64,000 bases of DNA from Nocardia sp. NBC_00565 (GTDB lineage Bacteria > Actinomycetota > Actinomycetes > Mycobacteriales > Mycobacteriaceae), in contig NZ_CP107785.1 in NCBI RefSeq assembly GCF_036345915.1, forward strand, positions 2,542,001 to 2,606,000. The letters are read 5' to 3'. A program made the position numbers and the translations under genes. Below the pieces are notes generated by a model. That model saw only the letters and a program-made list of their open reading frames with translations. It searched no databases and was not told the DNA's origin. Positions 1 to 8,362 of the stretch are shown here, piece by piece. The first letter of the stretch is position 1; each line of letters begins with the position of its first letter.

Positions 1-445
1 TCAGCACCTCTTCGATGGTGGCCGCCGCGGCGGTGGACGGCAGCGGGATGCTCGCGCCGTCGCCGAGATTCGCGGCGCTCGGATCCGGGTGCGGCGGCGG
101 CGTCAATGCTACGAAGACATCGCCGAGGGGAGTGGCCGATCGCAGTTCGGCGGTGGTGCCGGCCGGCAGCAGCGCACCCGATCTGATCCGCATCGTCACC
201 ACCGCGGTGTAGTCCTTCGCCACCATCGATTCGACCTCGCCGATATCGGCGCCGTTCAATTTCACCTTCGCCTTCATCGGCAGGTTGAGCGCGTTGGAGA
301 AGGTCGCGGTCAGCGAATAGCTGTCGCCGTCGACGCCGGGCGCGGGCAGGGGGAGGCTGTCCAGGCGCACCGAGCACGCGGTGCACGAGAGGGTCAAGGC
401 GAGCGCGCCGCCCGCGAGGCCACGTTTGAGTCCGAATATCGTCAT
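1..445 (-). CDS. mceE: MceE-type lipoprotein of the mce importer (3' end off the window)
   Basis: Seen: the frame opens at ATG 445, after GAGGTG, and is still open at base 1, giving 148 residues of the N-terminal part. The protein starts with a lipoprotein signal (hydrophobic stretch, then LSCTAC, lipid Cys about residue 23), followed by the LPLPAPG segment and an MCE domain (about residues 38-125) with GADIGEV and TPLGDVFVAL. This order is typical of MceE (LprK-like) proteins, the lipid-anchored member of the six-subunit needle that feeds lipids to the YrbE permease. It follows mceD by 13 bases, so it belongs to the same operon; mceF would lie beyond the left edge. Confidence 0.85.
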   Translation of the reverse strand, partial: MTIFGLKRGLAGGALALTLSCTACSVRLDSLPLPAPGVDGDSYSLTATFSNALNLPMKAKVKLNGADIGEVESMVAKDYTAVVTMRIRSGALLPAGTTAELRSATPLGDVFVALTPPPHPDPSAANLGDGASIPLPSTAAAATIEEVL

Positions 446-458
446 ATTTCGAGCACCT

Positions 459-1628
459 CTATTTGACGGGCGGTAGGCCCGCCATCGCTTCGAGCATTGC
501 GGCGATTCCGAAATCCGGTCCCATATCCGCTTTCGTTCCGGTGGCGCAGCCCAGCTGCTTCAGACCGAGTAGGTTGCAGACTTCTTTCAGCATCTGACCA
601 TCCAGCAGCAACCTGTTCAGGTCGACGGTCGCGCGCAGAGCGCCGACGTCGGGGTCGATGGCGTTGTAGGCGTTATCGGTCACCAGCGGGAATACATCGA
701 GGAATTCGGCAAGATTGTCGTTGTAGTCGGCCATGGATTTCGTCATCGTGTTCGAGCCGGATGCCAGGGTCGTGAGGTTCTGCTGGTTCCTTTGCAGGAG
801 ATCGGCCACCGCGACGATGATTTCGTTCAGTTTCGCGCCCGTATCGCCTTTGCCCAGATTCAATTCGGCGAGCAGGTCGCTGAGTTGTCCGATCCCGGAG
901 CCGAATTGGCGCAGTGTCTGATCGTTGCGCGCGGCGATCGTGGTCAGGGTGTCGAGATTGGTGACCACCTTGGTGATCGCGTCCTTGGTCGCGGCGCCAT
1001 CGTCCCCGCTGAGCTGCAGCGCTCGGGACAGTTCGGTCAGGGCGTCGCGCATGGCGTTCCCATTGCCGACGGTCATGGCCGAGCCGACCTGCATCAGGTC
1101 GGCGATGGGACCATTGCCCGCACCATCTCCGCCGAGAGATTTGGCCAGTTTGTCGGCCATGGACAACAAACTCTCGAACTCCACTGGCGTCTTGGTGCGA
1201 TCGATCGGGAGTACGGCATGGTCGGGCAGCGTCGGCCCGTTCCGGTAGACCGGCGTCAATTCCACGTGCCGATCGGTGAGTACCGAATCCGATATCGTGA
1301 CGGCCTGCACGTCGGCGGGAATCTTGGTCGGCTTGTCGATGGACATCGTGACCTCGACATAGGACCCGTGTGCCTGAATGCTGACAACCTTGCCGATCCG
1401 CATACCGAGCACTGACACCGCATTGCCGGTATACAGCCCGTTCGCATTCTCGAAATGTGCGGTGATCGTGCGGGATTGGTCGCCCGGTCCGCCGAGCGGG
1501 CCGCTCGCGCATCCGGCGAGTACTGCGGCGACGGAGATGACAACCAGCTTCACCGCGCGCAGTGCAGTACGCCCACCCGTCGCGCGATCGCCACCCCTCG
1601 AGGAATCGCTGCGCGATGCTGTATTCAT
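459..1628 (-). CDS. mceD: Mce family protein, D position, with a lipobox
   Basis: Seen: 389 residues. The start at 1628 is set by the ATGA overlap with the mceC stop; a longer in-frame version from 1688 would overlap mceC more and is less likely. The N-terminus is basic, then a hydrophobic run ending in VLAGC, a good lipobox, then the MCE domain (ITAHFENANGLYTGNAVSV, GMRIGKV, roughly residues 55-135) and a long helical C-terminal half. Position after mceC identifies it as MceD. A lipobox here is unusual, because MceE is the classical lipoprotein of these systems; the next gene also has one, so this importer would carry two lipid-anchored subunits. Confidence 0.82.
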   Translation of the reverse strand: MNTASRSDSSRGGDRATGGRTALRAVKLVVISVAAVLAGCASGPLGGPGDQSRTITAHFENANGLYTGNAVSVLGMRIGKVVSIQAHGSYVEVTMSIDKPTKIPADVQAVTISDSVLTDRHVELTPVYRNGPTLPDHAVLPIDRTKTPVEFESLLSMADKLAKSLGGDGAGNGPIADLMQVGSAMTVGNGNAMRDALTELSRALQLSGDDGAATKDAITKVVTNLDTLTTIAARNDQTLRQFGSGIGQLSDLLAELNLGKGDTGAKLNEIIVAVADLLQRNQQNLTTLASGSNTMTKSMADYNDNLAEFLDVFPLVTDNAYNAIDPDVGALRATVDLNRLLLDGQMLKEVCNLLGLKQLGCATGTKADMGPDFGIAAMLEAMAGLPPVK

Positions 1629-2683
1629 TTGCAGTCCTCGTAGTACGGCTTCATATTCAGTTGTTCGGCGCGCGCGCTGAGGGCGCACATGAACGAGTCG
1701 ATGAACGCGCCGTCGGTCGCGCTACCCACCATCTCCTGCCCGGTTCCGGTGGCATTGGCGAACAGCCGCCACGGCACCGGCAGGACCTGCAGAATGTTGC
1801 GCAACAGATCGTCGTGCCCGGCGAACATCTGGGTAAGCGTGGTCAGATTGGTGAGCAGCTGATCGATCTCGGGCCGGTCCTGCACCACGATCGGCTGGAG
1901 TTGATGTACCAGCGTCGTCGTGGCATCCAGCAGTCCCTTGATGGCCAGCTGCCGAGAGATGAGCTGCCCCAGCACATCACGGCCCTGGGTGACCATCGAT
2001 GCCAGCTCGGCCTGCTGGTTCTGCAGCATCGTCGTCACCTGACTCGTGCTGGTGAGCAGTGAGCCGATCTGGGTGCGCCGCTGCGCGATAACGGTCGCGA
2101 GAGAATTGACGTTCTGCAGCACCTCGGGCATCAGGGCCGGAGCGCCCCGCAGTTGGTTCGACAGCGCCGTCATCGACTGCGCGATCCGGTCCGCATCGAT
2201 CTGGCCGAAGGTAGTGGTGGCGGCCTGCAACGCGGTCTGCAGGTCATAGGGGACCTCCGTATGCGACAGCGCGATGGTGTGGCCGGGAATATCGCCCGTA
2301 CCCGCGGGCCGCAGCTCGAGGTAGCGCGATCCCAGCAGTGTGGTCAGTTTGATGGCGGCCTTGGTCTCCGCGCCGAGCGTTACGTCGCGCTCGATTTTCA
2401 TGGTTACCACGACATGGTCGCCGTCGAGGCTGGTGTCGGTGACGGTGCCGACCGGAATCCCCGCGATGGTCACCCCATCGCCCACGGCGATGCCGGCGGC
2501 TTGGGCGAAGTTGGCCCGATACGTGGTCTCGCCGAGGTGCAGCGATTTGATGAATACGGTCGCGCCGACGGCGATCACGAGGACCGTCACGGCGATGACG
2601 CCGATCAGCAGTTTGTTCGGGGTCTCCAGCCGCCCGCGCCCGCGCGCCCAGATCTGCTTCAGCCGCGACATGATTGCCCTCAT
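1625..2683 (-). CDS. mceC: Mce family protein, C position
   Basis: Seen: 352 residues with a membrane anchor at about residues 27-48, an MCE domain (YRANFAQAAGIAVGDGVTIAG, IPVGTVT, LLGSRYLEL) at about 55-130, and a helical C-terminal region ending in a polar tail with one Cys. The GTG/ATG start at 2683 overlaps the mceB stop by 4 bases; a second Met at codon 5 is an alternative. MCE subunits form a hexameric tunnel through which lipids cross the cell envelope. The substrate of this particular mce locus cannot be read from sequence. Confidence 0.85.
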   Translation of the reverse strand: MRAIMSRLKQIWARGRGRLETPNKLLIGVIAVTVLVIAVGATVFIKSLHLGETTYRANFAQAAGIAVGDGVTIAGIPVGTVTDTSLDGDHVVVTMKIERDVTLGAETKAAIKLTTLLGSRYLELRPAGTGDIPGHTIALSHTEVPYDLQTALQAATTTFGQIDADRIAQSMTALSNQLRGAPALMPEVLQNVNSLATVIAQRRTQIGSLLTSTSQVTTMLQNQQAELASMVTQGRDVLGQLISRQLAIKGLLDATTTLVHQLQPIVVQDRPEIDQLLTNLTTLTQMFAGHDDLLRNILQVLPVPWRLFANATGTGQEMVGSATDGAFIDSFMCALSARAEQLNMKPYYEDCK

Positions 2684-3717
2684 CGACAGATCGCCGAATG
2701 TTCGGCGTGGCCACTCGGCGTCGCGAGCCCCAGAATCCGCGGGATCACCTGCTCGGCTCCTGGCACCAGGCTGACCGTGATATCGCAGATGTAGGCGTTG
2801 AGATAGGCGCCGCTGTCCACTATTCGGGACATGGCCTTCAACAGCAACGGCAGGTTGAAACCCAGGTAGGCGAACTTGTCCTTGTTGTCGAGCAGATGGG
2901 CGGCGAATCCCGGTTGGCGCGTGATGAATTCGGCCAGCGAGGGCTGCGCGCCCGGTACCACGTCGGCGGTCCGGCGCACGACGGTGGAGATCGAATCGAT
3001 CTGTGCGAACAACGCGTCACGCTGTTGGGCCAGGCCGTTGAAGATCCGCTTGGTCTGCTCGATGACGGTCTGCAGGTTGCCGGTCTGTTTCGCCAAGTCG
3101 GTGAGCACGCCGCTCAGATTGTCGATGACCTGGCCGAGCACCCGGTCCGGTCCGGCGAAAGATTGTGCGAGCGTGGAAGTTTCGGTGATCAGTGTGGTCA
3201 CCGCCCCGTCGTCGCCTTGAAATGCCCGGATCACCGCCGAGGTGATGTTGTCCACCTGCTCGGGCCGCAGCACGCTGAACAACGGCTCGAAACCGTTGAG
3301 CAGCTTGGAAAGATCGAATGAGGGCTCGGTGTGTTCCACGGGTATGCGCGCCCCCGGCGGGAGGACTCGCGGATCGCCGAAGTCACCGAGCGACAGGCCG
3401 AGATAGCGCTGTCCGATGAGGTTCTGATAGGTGACCGCGGCCATCGTGTTGCCGTACAACACTTGGTCGCGTTGGACCTGGAAGGTCACCTTCGCCGCGG
3501 CGCCGTCGAGATCGATCGCGTCGACTCGCCCGACCCGCACACCCGCCATCCGCACGTCGTCGCCGGAGCGCAGCCCGGAGACATCGGTGAATATGGCGGA
3601 GTAGCGGTGGGTACTGCCGGGCACGCTGCGTTGCAGGGTGATGTACACCGTCCAGGTCAGCACGATCGAGACGGTCAGAAATACGATCAGCCAGATCAGT
3701 GGTTTGCGGTAGCTCAT
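2680..3717 (-). CDS. mceB: Mce family protein, B position
   Basis: Seen: 345 residues. A single membrane segment (about 8-28) is followed by an MCE domain with GLRSGDDVRMAGVRVGRV and NLIGQRYLGL, matching the MceB pattern. The C-terminal part is predicted helical with repeated QT/NL heptads. The start at 3717 overlaps the mceA stop in an ATGA arrangement. It has no signal peptidase site, so it is expected to stay anchored in the inner membrane with the MCE domain outside. Confidence 0.87.
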   Translation of the reverse strand: MSYRKPLIWLIVFLTVSIVLTWTVYITLQRSVPGSTHRYSAIFTDVSGLRSGDDVRMAGVRVGRVDAIDLDGAAAKVTFQVQRDQVLYGNTMAAVTYQNLIGQRYLGLSLGDFGDPRVLPPGARIPVEHTEPSFDLSKLLNGFEPLFSVLRPEQVDNITSAVIRAFQGDDGAVTTLITETSTLAQSFAGPDRVLGQVIDNLSGVLTDLAKQTGNLQTVIEQTKRIFNGLAQQRDALFAQIDSISTVVRRTADVVPGAQPSLAEFITRQPGFAAHLLDNKDKFAYLGFNLPLLLKAMSRIVDSGAYLNAYICDITVSLVPGAEQVIPRILGLATPSGHAEHSAICR

Positions 3718-5003
3718 CGGGGCCCTTCTGCCGGGGCGGGTGTCACGTTCACGTCGTTACCCCGGAGCAAGGGTCCGAGGAGGAGGTCGGCGGCGGCGTT
3801 GGGATGGCCACCGAGGATCGCGGCGAGTTGTTCGAGTTCCTGCGCGCTGCCGGCCCGGCCGACATTGCCGCCGATCAACGTGGGGGCTTCGCTTTTCACC
3901 GCATCGGGGCCGATGAGGGGCGCACCGCCGACGGGGGCAGTAGCGCAACTCGGGCCCGCAAGATCGCCGTAGCGCGGGCAGTCGGCGCGCGTGTACTGCC
4001 GGTGCGGTGTGAATTCGACGATGACCTTCGCGGTCAAGTTCTGCGTTTCCGGATCGAAGACTTGTGCGAATCGTGTGGAAACCGCGCGCAGGGATTCGGT
4101 CATCTGGACGAAGTTCTGTCCGCCGTCGGCCAGTACCCCGAGGGTGGGGCCCATTTTGCCGGTGACGTCGAGGAGTGTGTCGGTGTTGTTCGTCAATGCG
4201 GTGGCGAGCGTTCCGGTCGTGGTCAGTCCGCCGGTCAGCAGGGTGGCCAGTCGTGCCTGCCGCTGGGCGACCGCACGCATCGGCACCACCGCGTCGTGCA
4301 CCGCGCCGAGCAGTTCCGGCGCCGAAGACCGCAATCCGGCCAGCGCGTCGGTGAGTGTGGCGAGGGTGGACGCGCTTCCATCGGGGGCCATTGCGGCGTT
4401 GAGCGCCTGCACAATTCGCTCGAGTTGTGCGCCCGCCCGCAGCGCGTCCGCACCGCGTCCGCTGACGGCGCGCTCGACGGTGGTCAGGATGCCGAGGGTG
4501 GGGTCGGTGCCGGAACGTCCTGCGGCGGCGACGATTCGGCTGAGTGCGGTCAAGGATGTCTGCAGTCGAACGGTGGCCAGGCTCTGGTCTTCGGGAATCC
4601 GCGCGCCCGAGGCCAGCGGGGCTGCGGGGCCGTTGTAGACCAGCTGAATCGACGGCACCGCGAAGACGTTGCTCGGGACGACCCGGGCGGTCACGGAATT
4701 CGGGATCCCGGATGCGTAGCGCGGCAACATATCGATGTGAACCTGGTTCGGTCCGCCATCGGTGGACGGGGTCACGCTATCGACCAGGCCGACCACGATG
4801 CCCTGGTACTTCACATCCGATTTCCGCGGCAGACCATCGCCCACATTGACCAGGGTGGCGGTGACCCGGACGGTTTTCTGAAAGATGCCCTCGGACTTGG
4901 CGATCAGCACGGCGACGGCGAATGCCGCGATGACCAGAAAGATGATCCCGCGCCGGAACAGCTGGGGCCCGGAGAGGCGGTCGGACTCGAATGCGATCGA
5001 CAT
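3714..5003 (-). CDS. mceA: Mce family protein, A position
   Basis: Seen: 429 residues, first MCE gene after the two permeases, separated from yrbEB by 3 bases. One membrane anchor (about 17-36), MCE domain (TATLVNVGDGLPRKSDVKYQG, IVVGLV, PSIQLVYNG), then a long helical region and a Pro/Ala-rich tail. Family knowledge: MceA is the subunit expected nearest the YrbE permease pair. The length and order fit a standard mceA. Confidence 0.87.
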   Translation of the reverse strand: MSIAFESDRLSGPQLFRRGIIFLVIAAFAVAVLIAKSEGIFQKTVRVTATLVNVGDGLPRKSDVKYQGIVVGLVDSVTPSTDGGPNQVHIDMLPRYASGIPNSVTARVVPSNVFAVPSIQLVYNGPAAPLASGARIPEDQSLATVRLQTSLTALSRIVAAAGRSGTDPTLGILTTVERAVSGRGADALRAGAQLERIVQALNAAMAPDGSASTLATLTDALAGLRSSAPELLGAVHDAVVPMRAVAQRQARLATLLTGGLTTTGTLATALTNNTDTLLDVTGKMGPTLGVLADGGQNFVQMTESLRAVSTRFAQVFDPETQNLTAKVIVEFTPHRQYTRADCPRYGDLAGPSCATAPVGGAPLIGPDAVKSEAPTLIGGNVGRAGSAQELEQLAAILGGHPNAAADLLLGPLLRGNDVNVTPAPAEGPR

Positions 5004-5006
5004 CTG

Positions 5007-5861
5007 CTATCCACTGATCCTCGCGCCGGAATTGAAGCCCCACAGTGCCAGCGTCAGCAAGAGATTCACCGAAATCATCACGGTGATACTCGCGCGCATG
5101 GCCCGCCCCGCCGCGACACCGACGCCTTGTGGGCCGCCCGCGGCGTAATAGCCGTAGTAGCACTGGATTGTCGTGGTGATGACCACGAAGACGACGGCCT
5201 TCACCAGGGAATACAGGATATCCGTGCCGTTGAGCACCAGGCGGAAATAGTGGTCGTAGGTGCCGAAGGATTGTCCGCCCGCGAAGCCGACGAACAGTTG
5301 CACGGTCAGATAGTTCACCGCCAGGCAGGCCAGGAACAGCGGGACCATTGCCACCACCGAGGTCAGTAGCCGTGTGGTCACCAGATACGGAATCGGCCGT
5401 ATCGCAATGGAGTCCAGCGCATCGATCTCCTCGGCGATGCGCATGGATCCCAATTGTGCGGTGAATCGGCAGCCCGCTTGGGCGGCGAAGGCGATGGAGG
5501 CCATGATCGGCGCTAGTTCGCGGGTGGCCGCCGTGGAGGCGATCATGCCGGTGGCCGGCCCCATGCCGAGCAATTTCAGCGCGCTGTAGCCCTCGATACC
5601 GACGATCGCACCGGCCGCGATGCCCAAGACGAGAATGACCTGGGCGGTGCCGCCGCCCACTACGATCGAGCCGTTTCCCCACGTCACATTCGACAGGATT
5701 TTCAGCAGTTCTTTGCGGTAGTGCCGCAATACCACCGGAATACCGGCGAGGGCGCGCAGAAAGAAGGTGGCCATATGGCCCAGTCGCTGGATGGGTGTCG
5801 CTGTCGCGTTCGCGGCGTCGAGCAGTGGCCGGAATCCGGGCGGGTAATACCGTGACGCCAT
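5007..5861 (-). CDS. yrbEB: YrbEB (MlaE-family) permease of the mce importer
   Basis: Seen: 284 residues, five to six hydrophobic segments, and the MlaE/YrbE signature region with EEIDALDSIAIRPIPYLVTTRLLTS, where the EExDAL(x)xxxI helix is the presumed contact with the MceG/Mkl ATPase. It overlaps the preceding permease gene by one base (TGATG). It would form the inner-membrane heterodimer with YrbEA. No MceG-type ATPase gene is present in the window, as usual, since that gene is normally unlinked. Confidence 0.9.
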   Translation of the reverse strand: MASRYYPPGFRPLLDAANATATPIQRLGHMATFFLRALAGIPVVLRHYRKELLKILSNVTWGNGSIVVGGGTAQVILVLGIAAGAIVGIEGYSALKLLGMGPATGMIASTAATRELAPIMASIAFAAQAGCRFTAQLGSMRIAEEIDALDSIAIRPIPYLVTTRLLTSVVAMVPLFLACLAVNYLTVQLFVGFAGGQSFGTYDHYFRLVLNGTDILYSLVKAVVFVVITTTIQCYYGYYAAGGPQGVGVAAGRAMRASITVMISVNLLLTLALWGFNSGARISG

Positions 5862-6727
5862 CAGAGCGTTGTCCTCGGGAACAGTAGGGTGTACAACTCG
5901 GTGAATCCGGCATTGACCAGCATGAGGATGACGATGGATGCGACGACCGCGGCATTGACGGAATTCGCGACACCGCCCGGGCCGCCCTTGGTGCTCAGGC
6001 CTTTCTCACAGGAAACGATGGCGACGATCACGCCGAAAACGGCGGCCTTCACCATCGCCAGATACATATCCCCGACCCGGGCGAAGGATGAGAACGTGGC
6101 GAGAAAGCTTCCTGGCGTGCCGTTTTGGACGTAGACATTGAACAGGTATCCGGCCAGGAAGCCGACGAAGCAGCTCAGACCGGTCAACGCCATGGCGACC
6201 ACGACCGCGGCCGCCAATCGCGGCACCACCAGCATCCGCAGCGCTGATACGCCCATGACCTCCATCGCGTCGATTTCCTCCCGGATGGTCCGCGCGCCCA
6301 GATCCGCGCAGATGGCCGATCCCACCGCGGCGGCCAGCAGCAGCGCCGTGACCAAGGGGGCGGCCTGACGGATCACCGCCAAGCCACTGGCGGCACCGGC
6401 GAGCGAGGACGCCCCGACCTGACCGGCCAACAGCCCGAATTGGATCGACATGGTCGCGCTGATCGGCAGTGCGACGGCGACGGTCGGCACATAGGCGGTC
6501 TTGGCCATGAAGGTGGCTTGGCGGACGAATTCGCGGAACGGAAACCGGCCGGTGCAGATGTCGAGGATCAGGTACCGGATCGCCTGCATTGCCAGGATGC
6601 ACTGTCCACCAACGGTCTCCAGGGAGGCGATGGGATGGCGGCGCAGGTAACCACTTGCCCAGCTGGTGATCTCACCGACCGCTGACTGCTCGGCGCTCTG
6701 CTCCTGCGTGACCGATCGGCGAACCAT
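5861..6727 (-). CDS. yrbEA: YrbEA (MlaE-family) permease of the mce importer
   Basis: Seen: 288 residues from ATG 6727; a GTG one codon earlier is possible. It has the MlaE family layout with several membrane helices and IREEIDAMEVMGVSALRMLVVPR, the conserved cytoplasmic coupling helix. The start overlaps, as TGATG, the stop of a 14-codon ORF that has a perfect ribosome site, so its translation may be coupled to that short ORF. The double palindrome at 6808-6836 lies about 80 bases upstream and probably controls the whole mce operon. Confidence 0.88.
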   Translation of the reverse strand: MVRRSVTQEQSAEQSAVGEITSWASGYLRRHPIASLETVGGQCILAMQAIRYLILDICTGRFPFREFVRQATFMAKTAYVPTVAVALPISATMSIQFGLLAGQVGASSLAGAASGLAVIRQAAPLVTALLLAAAVGSAICADLGARTIREEIDAMEVMGVSALRMLVVPRLAAAVVVAMALTGLSCFVGFLAGYLFNVYVQNGTPGSFLATFSSFARVGDMYLAMVKAAVFGVIVAIVSCEKGLSTKGGPGGVANSVNAAVVASIVILMLVNAGFTELYTLLFPRTTL

Positions 6728-6771
6728 CACGGCCTCGGTGTGTCCCTCGCGCCACGAGCGATGTCGGTCAT
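6727..6771 (-). CDS. Possible 14-residue leader ORF coupled to yrbEA
   Basis: Seen: AAGGAGG, the best ribosome site in this region, stands 5 bases before ATG 6771, which opens the peptide MTDIARGARDTPRP. Its stop TGA overlaps the yrbEA start as TGATG. yrbEA itself has only a weak GAGG before its ATG. Inference: ribosomes load on the short ORF and reinitiate on yrbEA. The alternative is that the short ORF is an accident and the site serves a differently framed yrbEA N-terminus. The peptide resembles no family I know. Confidence 0.45.
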   Translation of the reverse strand: MTDIARGARDTPRP

Positions 6772-6807
6772 CGCATCCTCCTTGATGCCCAGCGGTGTGG
6801 ATCCTCG

Positions 6808-6836
6808 GTAACCGAGTTACTCGGTAACGGGGTTAC
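6808..6836. promoter_or_regulatory. Double palindromic operator upstream of the mce operon
   Basis: Seen: GTAACCGAGTTAC at 6808-6820 and GTAACGGGGTTAC at 6824-6836, two 13-bp near-perfect palindromes separated by 3 bases. The right-hand copy overlaps the xdhC stop codon. The same pair, with a 4-base gap, lies at 13695-13724 in front of the tetR gene at 13734. Inference: the operator of that TetR protein, with the mce promoter inside or next to it. Confidence 0.7.
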
Positions 6837-7963
6837 TCTAACGGCTGGCGGCAGGCCGGTGTAGCGAATTCGCCGAACTTTGTTTCAGGACCGGAGCTTC
6901 CGGCTTGTTCGGGTGCCCCGTGTATCGCACGGTCGGTCCGCGACAGTGGCTGGGTCGACCCGCCGTGGCGGATCGCCACGATTTCGGCGCCGATCGCCAC
7001 CGCGGTCTCCTCGGGGGTGCGTCCGCCCAGGTCCAAGCCGATCGGTGAATGCAGCAGGGCCAGTTCGGTATCGGTCAGGCCGGACGCGCGCAACTGGGTG
7101 CGGCGCTCGGCGTCGGCGCGGCGAGATCCGAGTGCACCCACGTAGGCGAGGGGTAGACGCAGTGCCGTCCGCAGCGCGGGAATATCGAACTTCGGCTCAT
7201 GGGTGAGTACGCAGACCACCGTGCGCGCATCGAGTTGGGTGCGTCGCAGGTACCGGTGCGGCCAGTCGAGGACCACCTCATTCGCGTCCGGCAGGCGAGC
7301 GGTGTCGGCGAAGACGGGCCGGGCGTCGCAGACGGTGACCCGATAGCCGAGCAGTCGTCCGACCCGGCACAGCGCGGCGGCGAAATCCGTTGCGCCGAAG
7401 ATGATCATGCGCGGTGGCGGCGCGAACGACTGGACGAAGATCGTGGTCTCCCGGCCTTCGTCACCGACGGTGCGGACGCCGGTGGCGCCGAGTTCGAGCA
7501 TCGCACGCGCTTGCCGCACCGCCGCCGCGCCGAACGGTGCGCCGACTGTGCGATCGGAATGGACCACCTGCATGACTCCGGTGGCGAGATCGCGCACGAG
7601 CGCCGCCGCGTCCCCTGGTCGCATCGCCGCTTCGACGGTCGCGAACTGCGTCGGCCGCACCGGATGTACGAAGACCGCCACCTGGCCGCCGCAGGTCAAA
7701 CCGACCGCGAAGGCATCGGAATCGCTGTAGCCGAACGTTTCTCGGGCCGGTCTGCCGGACTTCAGCACCTGTTGGCACAGGTCGGACACCGCGCCCTCCA
7801 CGCATCCGGCGGAGATGCTGCCGACCGTCGCGCCCGCGTCGTTCACGGCCATGGTCGCCCCGACGGGCCGCGGTGCGCTACCGGTCACCTCGATGACGGT
7901 GGCCAGGGCGTAGGAGTTGTTCGCCGCATGCCAGCGCAGCAGATGTGCACTCAGTTCGTGCAT
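6833..7963 (-). CDS. XdhC/CoxI family molybdenum-cofactor insertion protein
   Basis: Seen: 376 residues. The N-terminal XdhC_CoxI domain has TGSAPRPVGATMAV and SAGCVEGAV (residues about 26-60); the C-terminal Rossmann domain has MIIFGATDFAAALCRVGRLLG and YVGALGSRR. Family knowledge: XdhC proteins bind the Mo cofactor, promote its sulfuration and insert it into xanthine-dehydrogenase-type enzymes. It is divergent from the coxLMSG operon, which encodes such an enzyme, so that is the likely client. Start at ATG 7963 after GGGAGG. The C-terminal 40 residues are low-complexity and unlike the family core. Confidence 0.85.
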   Translation of the reverse strand: MHELSAHLLRWHAANNSYALATVIEVTGSAPRPVGATMAVNDAGATVGSISAGCVEGAVSDLCQQVLKSGRPARETFGYSDSDAFAVGLTCGGQVAVFVHPVRPTQFATVEAAMRPGDAAALVRDLATGVMQVVHSDRTVGAPFGAAAVRQARAMLELGATGVRTVGDEGRETTIFVQSFAPPPRMIIFGATDFAAALCRVGRLLGYRVTVCDARPVFADTARLPDANEVVLDWPHRYLRRTQLDARTVVCVLTHEPKFDIPALRTALRLPLAYVGALGSRRADAERRTQLRASGLTDTELALLHSPIGLDLGGRTPEETAVAIGAEIVAIRHGGSTQPLSRTDRAIHGAPEQAGSSGPETKFGEFATPACRQPLE

Positions 7964-8066
7964 GATGGGCCTCCCGGTGCCACGGCGACGGTGCGTGTCG
8001 GGCAGGTGTGTCGCCTGGGTATCGCGGTCCGATCAGCGCCGCGAGTTGGGGCTGGGACCAGCAAGA

Positions 8067-8148
8067 ATTGCGTTCGCAATCGAAACTATTGCCATTTCCG
8101 TTCCGAGCATAGCCGCTATTGACACGGCTCGAACGGCAATGCTAAACA
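8067..8148 (+). promoter_or_regulatory. Divergent promoter region between xdhC and coxL
   Basis: The 399-base gap 7964-8362 has no convincing gene. Seen: a sigma-70-type pair TTGACA (8119-8124) and TAAACA (8143-8148) with 18-base spacing, pointing toward coxL, and a short inverted repeat ATTGCG-tt-CGCAAT at 8067-8080. The stretch 8060-8150 is clearly more AT-rich than its surroundings. The transcript would have a leader of about 200 bases, in which I see no recognised riboswitch. Confidence 0.4.
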
Positions 8149-8362
8149 CTTGCTCAGCACCAGTGAGCGGGAGTCGGCGGCCCCAGACGGGACCCCGCGT
8201 AGCGCCGACACTCATCCGATCCCCGACACCACTCACGATGCATCCGACCATCAACGGCACGCACCGGGCGTGCCGCCGGTAATCCGAGGTGAACGGAGGG
8301 TCGGTCCGGCGACCGGAATCGACTCTCCGTGCCGCACGAGCAACCACATCAGGGGTGCACCG

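Noticed and set aside
3699..5369. 556-codon plus-strand open frame across mceA and yrbEB
   Set aside because: It is antisense to two clear Mce-locus genes, its translation is Gly/Arg/Gln-rich without domains, and it is explained by high third-position GC.
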